DNA of 64,000 nt from Pseudomonas caricapapayae (GTDB taxonomy: Bacteria > Pseudomonadota > Gammaproteobacteria > Pseudomonadales > Pseudomonadaceae): contig NZ_LJPW01000188.1 of assembly GCF_001400735.1 (NCBI RefSeq), positions 43,494-107,493 on the forward strand. The letters run 5' to 3'. The translations under genes were made by a program, and so were the position numbers. Position 1 is the first letter of the stretch. Each line of letters starts with the position of its first letter. Shown here one piece after another: positions 34,267-44,900 of this stretch. The notes below the pieces were generated by a model, which worked only from the letters and a program-made list of their open reading frames with translations, was not told the DNA's origin and made no database searches.

Positions 34267-36396
34267 ATGCTTGAGCAGGCACAACGCGTACTTAAAGACA
34301 TCTTCGGTTACGACAGCTTTCGTGGTCGCCAGGGTGCCATTATTGAGCGTGTAGCCAACGGTGGCGATGCACTGGTGCTGATGCCGACCGGTGGTGGCAA
34401 GTCCCTGTGTTTCCAGGTGCCCGGGCTGTTGCGCGACGGTCTATGTGTGGTCGTGTCGCCGCTTATTGCGCTGATGGACGATCAGGTGGCCACGCTGGAT
34501 GAACTGGGCGTATCTGCGGCTGCACTCAACTCGACCCTCAGCGCCGAGCAGCAGCGCGATCTGGCCAACCGCATTCGTCTGGGTGAAGTCAAAATGCTTT
34601 ACCTGGCCCCCGAGCGTCTTGTCCAGCCGCGCATGCTGTCGTTCCTGCAAAACCTCAAGATCGCCCTGTTTGCCATCGACGAAGCGCACTGCGTGTCGCA
34701 ATGGGGTCATGACTTCCGCCCCGAATACCTGCAACTGGGGCAATTGGCCGAGCTGTTCCCGGATGTGCCACGCATCGCGCTGACGGCCACTGCCGACAAG
34801 CGTACCCGCGAAGAGATCGTCACTCGGCTGCACCTGCAAAACGCCGAGCGTTTTCTGTCCAGCTTCGACCGGCCCAACATCTTCTACCGCATCGTGCCCA
34901 AGGAACAGCCACGCAAACAGTTGCTGGCATTCCTGTCGGAGCGGCGCAGCGATGCGGGTATCGTCTATTGCCTGTCACGCAAGAAAGTCGATGAGGTGGC
35001 CGTATTTCTCAGTGACAACGGCTATCCGGCGCTGCCCTATCATGCCGGCCTGCCGTCCGAAACCCGTGCTGCCAACCAGAAACGCTTTCTTAACGAAGAA
35101 GGGCTGATCATGGTGGCAACCATCGCGTTCGGCATGGGCATCGACAAACCCAACGTGCGCTTTGTTGCACACATGGACCTGCCCAAATCGCTTGAGGCCT
35201 ATTATCAGGAAACCGGCCGGGCAGGGCGTGATGGTCTGCCTGCCGATGCCTGGATGGCTTACGGTCTGCAAGACGTGCTGATGCTCAAGCAGATGCTGCA
35301 GAACTCCGAAGGCGACGAGCGTCACAAGCGGCTGGAGCAGCACAAGCTCGATGCCATGCTGGCCCTGTGTGAAGAAACCCGCTGCCGTCGGCAGACCCTG
35401 CTGGCCTATTTCGACGAAGACATGCCCAACCCGTGCGGCCATTGCGACAACTGTGTCGACGGCGTGCAGACCTGGGATGCCACCGAACCAGCACGCCAGG
35501 CGTTGTCTGCCATCTACCGCACCGGTCAGCGCTATGGGGTCGGTCATCTGGTTGACGTGCTGCTCGGCAAATCCAACGACAAGGTAGAAAGCTTCGGCCA
35601 TCAGCATCTGTCGGTATTCGGCGTCGGCAAGGCGCGCACCGAGGCCGAATGGCGCTCGCTGTTTCGCCAGCTGGTGGCACGCGGGCTGGCGGACATCGAC
35701 CTTGAAGGCTATGGCGGCCTGCGGCTGAGCGACACCTGCCGCCCTTTGTTGCGTGGCGAGGTTTCTCTGGAACTGCGACGTGATCTCAAGCCACAAACCA
35801 CCTCGAGAAGCAGTTCCGGCAGCCAGGCCAGCCAGTTGGTGCGCGGCGAAGAGCGCGAGCAGTGGGAAGCCCTGCGCGCGTTGCGGCGCAAGCTGGCCGA
35901 AGAGCACGCCGTGCCGCCATACGTTATTTTCCCGGACTCGACATTGCTGGAAATGCTGCGCAGCAAACCCGGTTCGATGGCCGAGATGGCCAGAGTCGGA
36001 GGGGTGGGTGCGCGCAAGCTGGAACGCTACGGCGAGGCCTTTCTCGAAGTGCTGAGTGGGAAGGCCGAGGCACCACGGGTGGTGGCCGACGTGCGGCACG
36101 AGCTGATCAGCCTGGCGCGTGCGGGGATGACACCGACGCAGATTGCCGGTCAGTTGCAGTGCTCGGAAAAGAACGTCTACACCCTGCTGGCCGAGGCTAT
36201 CGGCAAGCAGCAGTTGTCCATCGAGCAGGCACTGGATTTGCCGGAAGACCTGCTGGGCGAGGTTCAGGATGCCTTTCTCGATGGCGAAGGAGAACTGCCC
36301 CCGGTGTCGGCGATTGCCGAGCAGTTTGCCGGGCGCGTGCCGGAGGGCGTTCTGTATTGCGTGCGAGCGGCGCTGCAATCGGAATTTGAGGTATAA
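34267..36396 (+). CDS. recQ: ATP-dependent DNA helicase RecQ
   Basis: A 709-residue 3'-5' helicase of recombination repair. Motif I MPTGGGKSLCF is at about residues 39-49, the DEAH box at 138-141 (IDEAHCVSQWGHDFRP), motif VI QETGRAGRDGLPA follows, and the RecQ zinc site is in CEETRCRRQTLLAYF..NPCGHCDNC. A winged-helix (RQC) domain lies about 410-520, and an HRDC domain about 540-625 (LRRKLAEEHAVPPYVIF). The C-terminal ~85 residues form an extra helical/HTH-like extension. Start ATG 34267; the open frame reaches 33868 only as antisense of the YecA-like gene. Confidence 0.97.
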   Translation: MLEQAQRVLKDIFGYDSFRGRQGAIIERVANGGDALVLMPTGGGKSLCFQVPGLLRDGLCVVVSPLIALMDDQVATLDELGVSAAALNSTLSAEQQRDLANRIRLGEVKMLYLAPERLVQPRMLSFLQNLKIALFAIDEAHCVSQWGHDFRPEYLQLGQLAELFPDVPRIALTATADKRTREEIVTRLHLQNAERFLSSFDRPNIFYRIVPKEQPRKQLLAFLSERRSDAGIVYCLSRKKVDEVAVFLSDNGYPALPYHAGLPSETRAANQKRFLNEEGLIMVATIAFGMGIDKPNVRFVAHMDLPKSLEAYYQETGRAGRDGLPADAWMAYGLQDVLMLKQMLQNSEGDERHKRLEQHKLDAMLALCEETRCRRQTLLAYFDEDMPNPCGHCDNCVDGVQTWDATEPARQALSAIYRTGQRYGVGHLVDVLLGKSNDKVESFGHQHLSVFGVGKARTEAEWRSLFRQLVARGLADIDLEGYGGLRLSDTCRPLLRGEVSLELRRDLKPQTTSRSSSGSQASQLVRGEEREQWEALRALRRKLAEEHAVPPYVIFPDSTLLEMLRSKPGSMAEMARVGGVGARKLERYGEAFLEVLSGKAEAPRVVADVRHELISLARAGMTPTQIAGQLQCSEKNVYTLLAEAIGKQQLSIEQALDLPEDLLGEVQDAFLDGEGELPPVSAIAEQFAGRVPEGVLYCVRAALQSEFEV

Positions 36397-36477
36397 CAGC
36401 GTGCGACGAAACGTCACCGTCTCTTGCTTGCCTGAACATAAGGACCATGCTTAGCTCGCTAATAATTAGTTTGAATC

Positions 36478-36924
36478 ATGAGTTTCCTTATGCCATTGAC
36501 TGATGAACATCGTTTCGGGATGCAACTCGGACACCTCACCCGGGGCTGGCGCGCCGAGCTGGATCGTCGGCTGGCCGACCTTGGTCTGTCCCAGGCTCGC
36601 TGGCTGGTCCTGTTGCACCTTGCCCGCTTCAACGAGCCGCCCACCCAGCGCGAGCTGGCGCAGAGTGTGGGGGTTGAAGGACCGACCCTGGCGCGTTTGC
36701 TCGACAGCCTTGAAAAACAGGGCCTGGTCCAGCGTCAGGCAGTGGTCGAAGACCGACGTGCAAAAAAGATCCTGCTTAGCGAGACCGCATTGCCCCTGAT
36801 CGAAAAGATTGAAACCATCGCCAATGTGTTGCGTATCGAGCTGTTCGAGGGCGTGAGCGAAGAAGATTTGCGCGTCAGCATGCGTGTGCATTCGCAGATT
36901 CTGGCCAATCTGGAAAGATCCTGA
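36478..36924 (+). CDS. MarR/SlyA-family transcriptional regulator
   Basis: A 148-residue winged-helix regulator: LSQARWLVLLHLARFNEPPT, the recognition region QRELAQSVGVEGPTLARLLD and the wing QRQAVVEDRRAKKILLSE. The start is 36478 or the in-frame ATG 36490; neither has a clear Shine-Dalgarno sequence. It lies between recQ and the FimV-like gene. Target unknown; SlyA-type regulators often act globally in plant pathogens. Confidence 0.88.
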   Translation: MSFLMPLTDEHRFGMQLGHLTRGWRAELDRRLADLGLSQARWLVLLHLARFNEPPTQRELAQSVGVEGPTLARLLDSLEKQGLVQRQAVVEDRRAKKILLSETALPLIEKIETIANVLRIELFEGVSEEDLRVSMRVHSQILANLERS

Positions 36925-37019
36925 GACGAAGCCGGGCATTCTCAACCATAATCGTGCAACGGATACTGAAGTCCATCTGATTACGTGAGAAGCCTGCTGT
37001 GGTTTCCATAAGGGTTCGC

Positions 37020-39218
37020 ATGCTGAAGAGTTCACTGGCTGCTGTCGAAGGTGCAGGTCGCAGGGCGTGCGCGGTTTTTTGCAAAAGCGTCATGGCGGCG
37101 TCATTGCTGACCTGCTCTACGCTGGCGTCAGCGTTGGGCCTGGGTGAAATCACTTTGCACTCAGCGCTTAATCAGCCGTTGAATGCCGAGATCCAGCTGC
37201 TGGAGACCGGCGGTCTCAGCAACGAAGACGTTGTCGCCCGGCTCGCTTCACCCGAGGCTTTTGCCAAGGCAGGCATAGAGCGGGTGTTCTTTCTCAATGA
37301 CCTGCGCTTCACCCCTGTGCTGCGAGGTGATCGCGGCGTCATCCGGGTGGTTTCCAGCAAACCTGTTACCGAACCTTACCTGAGCTTTCTCGTCCAGCTG
37401 ACGCGTCCGAATGGCGACTTGCTGCACGAGTACACCCTGCTGCTCGATCCTGCCACGTCGGCGCAGGGACTGGCCGCTACGCGCAGCCGCAATTCCCAGC
37501 GAACGACGACTTCCGCACAGGAAAGCCGCATGCCGGTCGCGCCACCGGCTGCCGTGCAGGGTAAGCATTACACAGTCGCCAATGGCGATACGCTGAACGG
37601 AATTGCCAGCCGTTTGCAGGGGCCAGGCAACAAGGTTTCGGCAAGCCAGTTGGCAGACGGTATTCGTCTGCTCAATCCGCAGGTGTTCGCAGCGGGTGCC
37701 GGTGCCGGGCTGAAAGTCGGCCAGGACCTGTTGCTGCCCGACTCCGCTGTCTTGCCAACCGCTGCGGCGGCGGCTGCCAGCCCGGCTGCTCCGCCACCCC
37801 AGCCTGCCGAGCTGCAGCGCACCGCCGAGCAGCTGTCGGCGGCGGCCATCGAAAACCAGCAACTGGTTCAATCGCTGGAAGCGCTCAAGGCCCAGACTCA
37901 GGAACTGCAAGAGCAGATGAGCGGCAAGGACAAGCAGATTACCGCGTTGCGCAGTGATCTTGCCGCTGCGCAATCCGCCGCCCGACCTGCCGCACCTGCA
38001 ACGCCGCCAGCCACTCCTGTGCAGCCCTCTGTCGCTGTTACGCCGAGTAGCGATTCATTCCTGAGCCTGCCGATCTTGCTCGCTGTCGTGTTGATTATGC
38101 TTCTGCTTGCCGCGTTGGTTTATTCGAGACGACGCCAGCGCAAACAGTCCGCTGCGCCTGCTTTTGCCGCTTCTGCCGCGGACGATCAACTGATCAAGCC
38201 TGCTCAGGCGGCCATGCTTCCGGTGTTCGAAGTGCCTGCCGTCGCGCCGCAGCCTGTGCCCCAGACGCCACCGACACCGGCACCCGCCAAGGCAGCGGCT
38301 GCGCAACGTCCGGCTGGTGCTGTTCCGGATGCGCTGGACGGCGTCAGTATTTACATCGCTTACGGACGGTTTACCGAGGCGATGGGCATTCTGCGCAGCG
38401 CCCTGGAAAAGCAGCCCGAGCGCGATGACATTCGCATCCGTTTGCTGGAATTGCTGGCGGAGCAGGGGGACGGCAGCGGTTTCGTGCGTGAAGAGCAATC
38501 CGCGCTGGAGCATGGTGTCGACCCGCAGACCATTCAGGACATCCGCGACCGTTTTCCACAACTCAAGGCCGCCGAAGTTGCGCCTGCGACGCCTGTCATT
38601 CCGGTGGTTGCGGCTGCGGCTGCTGCGGTGTCTTTCGAGAAGACCGAGCCTGAGCCGGCTGCCTACCTGCAACCCGACCTGGAGCCTGAACCCGCGGCGC
38701 AGCTGGATGAAACGGCTGCAGCGGCACTGAATCCGCAGCACGCCGATGAGTTTCAGTTGAACCTGGATGACCTGTCGATGGACGCCGACTGGGATCTGGT
38801 CGATCCATTCGACAGTCCGCCGCCACGGCCCAAGCCAGCGGTTGCGGAGCCTGCGCCTGCCGAGGTCGATCCCGGTTTCTCTTCGGACCTGACTCAACTG
38901 CCGGAAGTCTTCGAACTCTCGGATGAGCAGTTCCTCAGCGATTTTTCCGAGCCCGATGTCATTGAGCCGATCGAAGTGGTAGCGCCAGCGGCCGTTGACG
39001 ACCTGAGCGACGACTTCCTCGACAGCTTCATGAGCGATGACGCAGAGTTCGACCTGCTGGACCTTGAAGAACCACCGCTCAGCCAGATCAATCAGGCGCA
39101 GGTGCTGATCGAGGAGGGCGATCTCGAGTCGGCTCGTGAAATCCTGCAACAGGTCATTGCCGAGTCCGACGAAGAGCATCGGCGCATGGCGCGTGAGCTG
39201 CTGGCGGGTATCAGCTGA
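37020..39218 (+). CDS. FimV/HubP-like polar-organising protein
   Basis: A 732-residue protein with the FimV plan: a signal peptide and N-terminal FimV domain (LGLGEITLHSALNQPLNAEI, about residues 45-140), a LysM-like peptidoglycan-binding module (HYTVANGDTLNGIASRL, about 181-230), a coiled coil (about 265-320), one membrane helix (LPILLAVVLIMLLLAALVYS, about 345-366), a long acidic Pro/Ala linker, and a C-terminal FimV TPR-like motif (QVLIEEGDLESAREILQQVI). Such proteins organise the cell pole for type IV pili and twitching. It is not beside truA/asd, the usual fimV site, so it may be a second, shorter paralogue. ATG 37020 has AAGGG upstream. Confidence 0.85.
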   Translation: MLKSSLAAVEGAGRRACAVFCKSVMAASLLTCSTLASALGLGEITLHSALNQPLNAEIQLLETGGLSNEDVVARLASPEAFAKAGIERVFFLNDLRFTPVLRGDRGVIRVVSSKPVTEPYLSFLVQLTRPNGDLLHEYTLLLDPATSAQGLAATRSRNSQRTTTSAQESRMPVAPPAAVQGKHYTVANGDTLNGIASRLQGPGNKVSASQLADGIRLLNPQVFAAGAGAGLKVGQDLLLPDSAVLPTAAAAAASPAAPPPQPAELQRTAEQLSAAAIENQQLVQSLEALKAQTQELQEQMSGKDKQITALRSDLAAAQSAARPAAPATPPATPVQPSVAVTPSSDSFLSLPILLAVVLIMLLLAALVYSRRRQRKQSAAPAFAASAADDQLIKPAQAAMLPVFEVPAVAPQPVPQTPPTPAPAKAAAAQRPAGAVPDALDGVSIYIAYGRFTEAMGILRSALEKQPERDDIRIRLLELLAEQGDGSGFVREEQSALEHGVDPQTIQDIRDRFPQLKAAEVAPATPVIPVVAAAAAAVSFEKTEPEPAAYLQPDLEPEPAAQLDETAAAALNPQHADEFQLNLDDLSMDADWDLVDPFDSPPPRPKPAVAEPAPAEVDPGFSSDLTQLPEVFELSDEQFLSDFSEPDVIEPIEVVAPAAVDDLSDDFLDSFMSDDAEFDLLDLEEPPLSQINQAQVLIEEGDLESAREILQQVIAESDEEHRRMARELLAGIS

Positions 39219-39254
39219 ACCGGTGTTTTTGAAGGGGACCGGTCTTGCGTTTAG

Positions 39255-39605
39255 CTAACGAAAGATCGGTCGGATCCCGCGGCATTGCGGATACGCCACA
39301 CAACCCCAGAACTCACCGGCATTCTTGCCGGTGCGCGCAACCTTGATCACCATCGGTTTCTTGCAGTGCGGGCACGCGGGTGGTGTGGGCTTTGCTACCG
39401 GTTTCGGTTGAGCAGGTTTGCGAGGCTTTTCCGGGCGTTTGACGGCTCCGGTCTCGACAGGCTTTCGCAGCGGCGGCGAGTGCGCTGCGGGTTCGCCGGG
39501 CAGCGTCTGCGCTTGCTGATCCCTTGCCTTGCCGGCAACTCTCGTCAATAGCCTGCGAAAGGTGCGGATGAGTGCCGCCAGAGCAGAGGTCGTTTTGCGT
39601 GCCAT
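39255..39605 (-). CDS. Zinc-ribbon protein (topoisomerase C4-type finger)
   Basis: A 116-residue basic protein with an Arg/Lys/Pro-rich N-terminal half and one C-terminal C4 zinc finger of the topoisomerase I type: CPHCKKPMVIKVARTGKNAG, then EFWGCVAYPQCRGIRPIF. The four cysteines (C-x2-C, C-x7-C) would bind zinc and probably single-stranded DNA. It is a stand-alone finger protein of unknown role. Confidence 0.85.
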   Translation of the reverse strand: MARKTTSALAALIRTFRRLLTRVAGKARDQQAQTLPGEPAAHSPPLRKPVETGAVKRPEKPRKPAQPKPVAKPTPPACPHCKKPMVIKVARTGKNAGEFWGCVAYPQCRGIRPIFR

Positions 39606-39853
39606 CAGGATGCCTTGAGTCGTGTCGCGTTCAGGGGCGGCATGGTGCAGACATCCTGGTTACGAAGCAAATCCCTGCACACAATCATGCCCGCCTGCCG
39701 GGCCGCAATCGGTTTAACGCCCGCCTGACGCTAAAGCCCTGTCTTTTGTGGGCGATAACAGGGCACGAGGACTGCCGGATGTCATCTTGAAAGGTGTGCT
39801 ACACCTTCAATACACGCCCGGCATATCAAGCATTATCACGGAGTGAATTCTTA

Positions 39854-41419
39854 ATGCGCGTCAACATGCCCATCACGCAGACTGAACGGACTTTTCCGGC
39901 ATCTGAACGCCTCATCTCCACCACCGACCTGAACAGCCACATCACTTACTGCAACGACGCCTTCGTCACGCTGAGCGGCTTTACCCGCGAAGAACTGATC
40001 GGGCAGCCGCATAACCTCGTGCGCCATCCGGACATGCCTGCTTCGGTGTTCGCCCATATGTGGGAGACCATCAAGCAGGGCAAGCCGTGGATGGGCGTGG
40101 TCAAGAACCGCTCCAAGCAGGGCGACTATTACTGGGTCAGTGCCTACGTGACAGCGGTGTACGAAAATGGCCGTGTCGTTGGCTACGAGTCCGTTCGCTC
40201 GTTGCCGACCCGCGACCAGGTTCGCCGGGCAGAAGCGTTATATGCGCGATTGCGTGCCGGTAAATCGGCAGTGTCGACAACCCGCTCCGCGGCCTATCAC
40301 CTGATTCGTCAGTTGCCGATGATCCTGTGTGCGCTTGCGCTGGCGGTCGGGGTTTATCTGCTGGATGACCTGGCCTCGATCATCATGATTCCGATTGTAT
40401 TGATTGTGCTGGGTGGTTTTCTGGAAGTGCGTCATCGCAACAGCATTCGCAAGACCCTTGAAGAACACCCCAAGGCGTTCACCAGCGCGCTGGTTGCACT
40501 GACCTATAGCGACAACCGTGGCCCACAGGCGCAGCTCGACCTGGCCATGCTCAGTGAAGAAGCGCGCCTGCAAACCGCGTTGACGCGTCTTGCGGACACC
40601 GGCGAAAGCGTGCGTCAGCATGCCGGGCGGTCAGCGCAGTTGTCCCTGCGTCAGGCCGAGTCGCTGGATCAGCAGCGCAGCGAGGCGGATCAATCGGCCA
40701 CGGCCATCAATCAGATGGCAGCGACCATTCAGGAAGTGACCCACAACGTACAGAACACCGCCCACGCTGCCGAAGAAGCCGACAAGCTGGCGCAACAAGG
40801 CCGTGGTCTGGCCGACGAAAGCCTGCTGGCGATTCGGCACATGGCCAACTCGGTTACTGACATCGGCAACGCTGTGGGTGAGCTGGCCAGCGCCACTCAG
40901 TCGATTGGCAGCGTGGTCGACGTGATCACCTCCATCGCCCAACAGACCAATCTGCTGGCGCTCAACGCAGCCATCGAAGCGGCGCGCGCCGGTGAGCAGG
41001 GGCGTGGCTTTGCAGTGGTGGCCGACGAGGTTCGCTCGCTGGCTTCTCGCACACAGTCCTCGACCGAGCAGATCCAGCAGATCATCACCTCGTTGCGTGA
41101 CGGTGCCGACCGTGCGGTACAGACCGCCAGCAAAGGTGAGCAGATCTCTCAGGAAAGCGTTGCCAGCGTCGAAGCGGTGCAGAAGGCTCTGGACGGCATC
41201 AGCCAGTCGGTGACGCGCATCACCGGCATGAGCCAGCAAATGGCCTCGGCGTCCGAAGAGCAGAGCCACGTCGCGGAAAACATCAGCCAGCAGATCACCC
41301 GTATCGCGCAACTCTGCGACGAGAGCGCCAGCCAGGCGCAACAAGGCTCTCAGATCAGTGGCGAACTGGAAGAAATGGCGCAGTACCTGCACAGCCTTGC
41401 CGAGCGATTCAGTCGCTAA
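39854..41419 (+). CDS. aer: Aer-type PAS chemoreceptor (energy taxis)
   Basis: A 521-residue methyl-accepting chemotaxis protein with no periplasmic domain. An N-terminal PAS domain (about residues 15-120; LISTTDLNSHITYCNDAFVT, HNLVRHPDMPASVFAHMW) is of the FAD-binding Aer type, followed by a hydrophobic hairpin (about 155-195) and a cytoplasmic signalling domain with the conserved tip ITSIAQQTNLLALNAAIEAA and GEQGRGFAVVADEVRSLA. It senses redox or respiratory state and signals to CheA via CheW. ATG 39854 has CGGAG upstream. No che genes are adjacent. Confidence 0.93.
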   Translation: MRVNMPITQTERTFPASERLISTTDLNSHITYCNDAFVTLSGFTREELIGQPHNLVRHPDMPASVFAHMWETIKQGKPWMGVVKNRSKQGDYYWVSAYVTAVYENGRVVGYESVRSLPTRDQVRRAEALYARLRAGKSAVSTTRSAAYHLIRQLPMILCALALAVGVYLLDDLASIIMIPIVLIVLGGFLEVRHRNSIRKTLEEHPKAFTSALVALTYSDNRGPQAQLDLAMLSEEARLQTALTRLADTGESVRQHAGRSAQLSLRQAESLDQQRSEADQSATAINQMAATIQEVTHNVQNTAHAAEEADKLAQQGRGLADESLLAIRHMANSVTDIGNAVGELASATQSIGSVVDVITSIAQQTNLLALNAAIEAARAGEQGRGFAVVADEVRSLASRTQSSTEQIQQIITSLRDGADRAVQTASKGEQISQESVASVEAVQKALDGISQSVTRITGMSQQMASASEEQSHVAENISQQITRIAQLCDESASQAQQGSQISGELEEMAQYLHSLAERFSR

Positions 41420-41942
41420 GCATGCGCAGGCGACGCAGAGCGTCCGGAGCGGCGTTACCACGCGGAGCGTGGTAACGAGAGTCGGGGTATTAAGCCTGCG
41501 TGTGTTTACACAAATCCCGACCCCACCACCTAGCGTGCCCATCGCTCCGCGTGGGCATGCAGTTCATGACGCTCTGCATCATCTGTTTGCAGTCAGGCAG
41601 ACTCCATTCAGGTAACTGTCAGTGATTGTCGGACAATTGTTCTGTTGTCTGAATAAATAAGTCTCTTAACTGAAGTTGCTGAAGGTGTCGGCTAAAAACT
41701 GAATAAAAGAAGGTGCAGTGCAACTAAATAGCCACTACTCAATTCAGTTTTCTCCATATCAAAAAACAAAACAAACTCAATAGATTCAATCGGATATCAC
41801 TGAGCTATATATCCAGTGATGCATTATTCTTATGTCCTTAAACTTGTATCAGAATTGAAATAAAACGGTTGCCAAGTGCATAACTGCGGACTATGTTCTG
41901 GAATCGCTCAATGAAGAGCCGACCATTATCAGGTGTGCAGGG
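41420..41942. other. Intergenic region with degenerate BIME unit, then AT-rich DNA
   Basis: About 520 bases. From 41434 to 41585 there are REP/BIME fragments: GACGCAGAGCGTCCGGAGCG, a TTACCACGC-GGAGC-GTGGTAA hairpin, and CCCATCGCTCCGCGTGGGCATG followed by GACGCTCTGC, the same elements as in the 113-bp array. From 41590 to 41940 the DNA is AT-rich and should hold the promoter of the first autotransporter. No gene seen. Confidence 0.75.
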
Positions 41943-44900
41943 ATGCGAAAGTCCAAGCGTTCGGGTGCTGTCCGTTATTCGTTTAAACCTGTAGCAAGCG
42001 GCGCGCTGTGTGCGTTGTCTTTTACAGTCGGCTGTTCTGCATACGCAGACTATGTCGAGCAAGGCAAAGCGGGCGATGCTGCCAGTTGGCGCTCGGCAGA
42101 ATTCCAGAGTGACTGGGGCCTGGGTCGCATTCAGGCTGACCACGCTTATGCCGCCGGTATCACTGGCGCAGGCGTCAGGATCGGTGCGCTGGACTCGGGT
42201 TTCGACCCTTCCCATCCGGAAGCCACGCCGTCCCGCTATCACGCGGTCACTGCCAGCGGCACCTACGTTGACGGTTCGCCCTTCAGCGTCACGGGTGCCA
42301 TCAACCCGAACAACGATACCCACGGCACCCACGTCACCGGCACCATGGGCGCGGCCCGTGACGGTGTCGGCGTGCACGGTGTGGCGTACAACGCGCAGGT
42401 CTACGTCGGCAACACCAACCAGAACGACAGTTTCCTGTTCGGCCCGAGCCCGGACCCGCAGTATTTCAAGGCGGTGTACGGCGCACTGGCTGATGCCGGC
42501 GTACGCGCCATCAACAACAGCTGGGGCAGCCAGCCGTCCGACGTCACCTACGCCACCGAGGCGGGCGTGCGCGCTGCTTATGCCCAGCACTACAACCGCG
42601 GCACCTGGCTGGACGAAGCGGCGAACGTCTCGCGCAAGGGCGTGATCAACGTGTTCAGCGCAGGTAACACCGGGTACGCCAATGCCAGCGTCCGGGCGTC
42701 GCTGCCGTATTTCGAGCCAGACCTCGAAGGCCACTGGCTGGCCGTGTCGGGCCTCGACAGCAGCAACGGCCAGCGTTACAACCAGTGCGGTCTGTCCAGA
42801 TACTGGTGCATCACCATGCCGGGGCGGTTGATCAACGGCACCGTGCCTGGCGGCGGCTACGGCATCAAGTCAGGCACTTCGATGTCTGCACCGCATGCTA
42901 CCGGTGCCTTGGCGCTGGTCATGGAGCGCTTCCCGTATATGAACAACGAGCAGGCGCTGCAGGTATTGCTGACCACCGCCACCCAGCTCGATGGCTCGAT
43001 TACTCAGGCACCGACCAGCAGCGTTGGCTGGGGCGTGGCCGATCTTGAGCGGGCAATGCGCGGTCCCGGCCAATTGCTCGGCACCTTCGACGCCAATCTG
43101 GGCGCGGGTCTGACTGATGTGTGGAGTAACAATATTTCCGATCAGGCGCTGATCCAGCGTCAGGCCGAGGACACCGTGGAGCAAGCCGCATGGCAGCAGA
43201 CGCTGATCAGCAAAGGCTGGCAGAACGGTGTTGCCAGCACCGCCAGCCAGCAGGATCAGGCCGATTACGCCACCGGCACCGCTCGTGCCGCCGCGGCTGC
43301 GCAACGCCAGTATCAGGGCAGCCTGATCAAGTCAGGTGCAGGCCGCCTGATTCTTGAAGGCACCAACACCTACCGGGGCGACACACTGGTCAACGGCGGA
43401 GTGCTGTCAGTCAACGGCTCGCTGGTCTCAGCCGTGCAGGTCAACGCCGGCGGCACACTGGGTGGCAATGGCCAGATCGGCGGACTGACGGCGGGCAGCG
43501 GCGGTATCGTCGCGCCGGGCAATTCCATCGGTACGTTGCAGGTCAATGGCGATGTCGCCCTTGAGCCGGGGTCGACCTATGCCGTGGAGCTTTCATCGAC
43601 GGCCAGTGACCGCATCGTCGCCACCGGCAGCGCAACGGTGTCAGGCGCAAACATGACCCTGGCGCTGGAGAACGCGACGCCGGTGGCCTTGAGTTCTGCA
43701 CCGATACAAAGCGTCGTAAACCGGCAGTACAACGTGCTGCAAGCCGCCAGTGGTGTGAACGGCCAGTTCGGTTCAGTGACTTCAAACTACGCGTTTCTGG
43801 GTGGTCGACTCGACTACGCAGCCACCGGCGTCGTGCTTAATGTCGAGCAAACGTCCGCTTTCAACAGCGTGGCGCAAACCCCCAACCAGGCTGCTGTGGC
43901 GACTGCCGCCGAACAACTCGGCGCAGGCAATGCGGTGTATGAAAACCTGTTGCTCACCCAGAACGCAGCTGCTGCCCGAGACAGCTTTCAGCAACTGTCC
44001 GGCGAGATCTACCCGGCCATCGGCAGTGTGCTGATCAATGACAGCCGTCAGGTCCGTGATGCAGTGGGTGAGCGTCTGGGGTCGAGCGTGTTCGGCACCG
44101 ATGGCAACACCGCTGCCCAAGACAATGTCTGGCTCAAGGCATTGGGTGCCTGGGGCAAAACCGACTCGCGTGACGATACCGCCGGTTACACCACCTCGAT
44201 TGGCGGGCTGCTTGCCGGGGTCGATGGCAACATTGCCGACGACACGCGCCTGGGCGTTGTCGCGGGTTACAGCGACAGCTCGTTGAACATGGGCTCGGGC
44301 ACGCATTCGCGGGCTTCGGTGGACAGCTACCATCTGGGTGCTTACATCGGCCACGAAATCGGCGCACTGCGCCTGGCCCTCGGCGGCGCGCACAGCTGGC
44401 ATCGCATCGATGCGCAACGCGACGTGCAGGTCGGCGGCGCAGCGGGCAAGGAGAAAACCAGAAACGACGCGCAGAGCACGCAAGTGTTCACCGAGGCGGC
44501 GTACCGCATCCACTTGCAGCCTGCGACCCTCGAGCCGTTCGCCAACCTGGCCTACGTCCACCTCAATACCGACAGCTTCACCGAGAAAGGCGACGCGGCA
44601 GCGCTGTCTGCCGGTAGCGATAACCGCGATGCGGTGCTGAGCACCCTCGGCTTACGGGCGTTGAAAACCATCGCGATCACCGAACGGCAGAAGGTCGACC
44701 TGTCGGGCAGCCTCGGCTGGCAGCACAATCTGAGCGACATCGACTCCGAGCAGCACCTGGCATTTGCCTCGGGTGGTGGCAGTTTCGGTATCGAAAGCTC
44801 GCCACTGGTCCGTGACGCCGCGCTGGTCGGCGCCCACGCCAGCGTTGCGCTGAGCAAGGACGCGAGGATCAGCCTCGATTACAGCGGCCAACTGGCCAGT

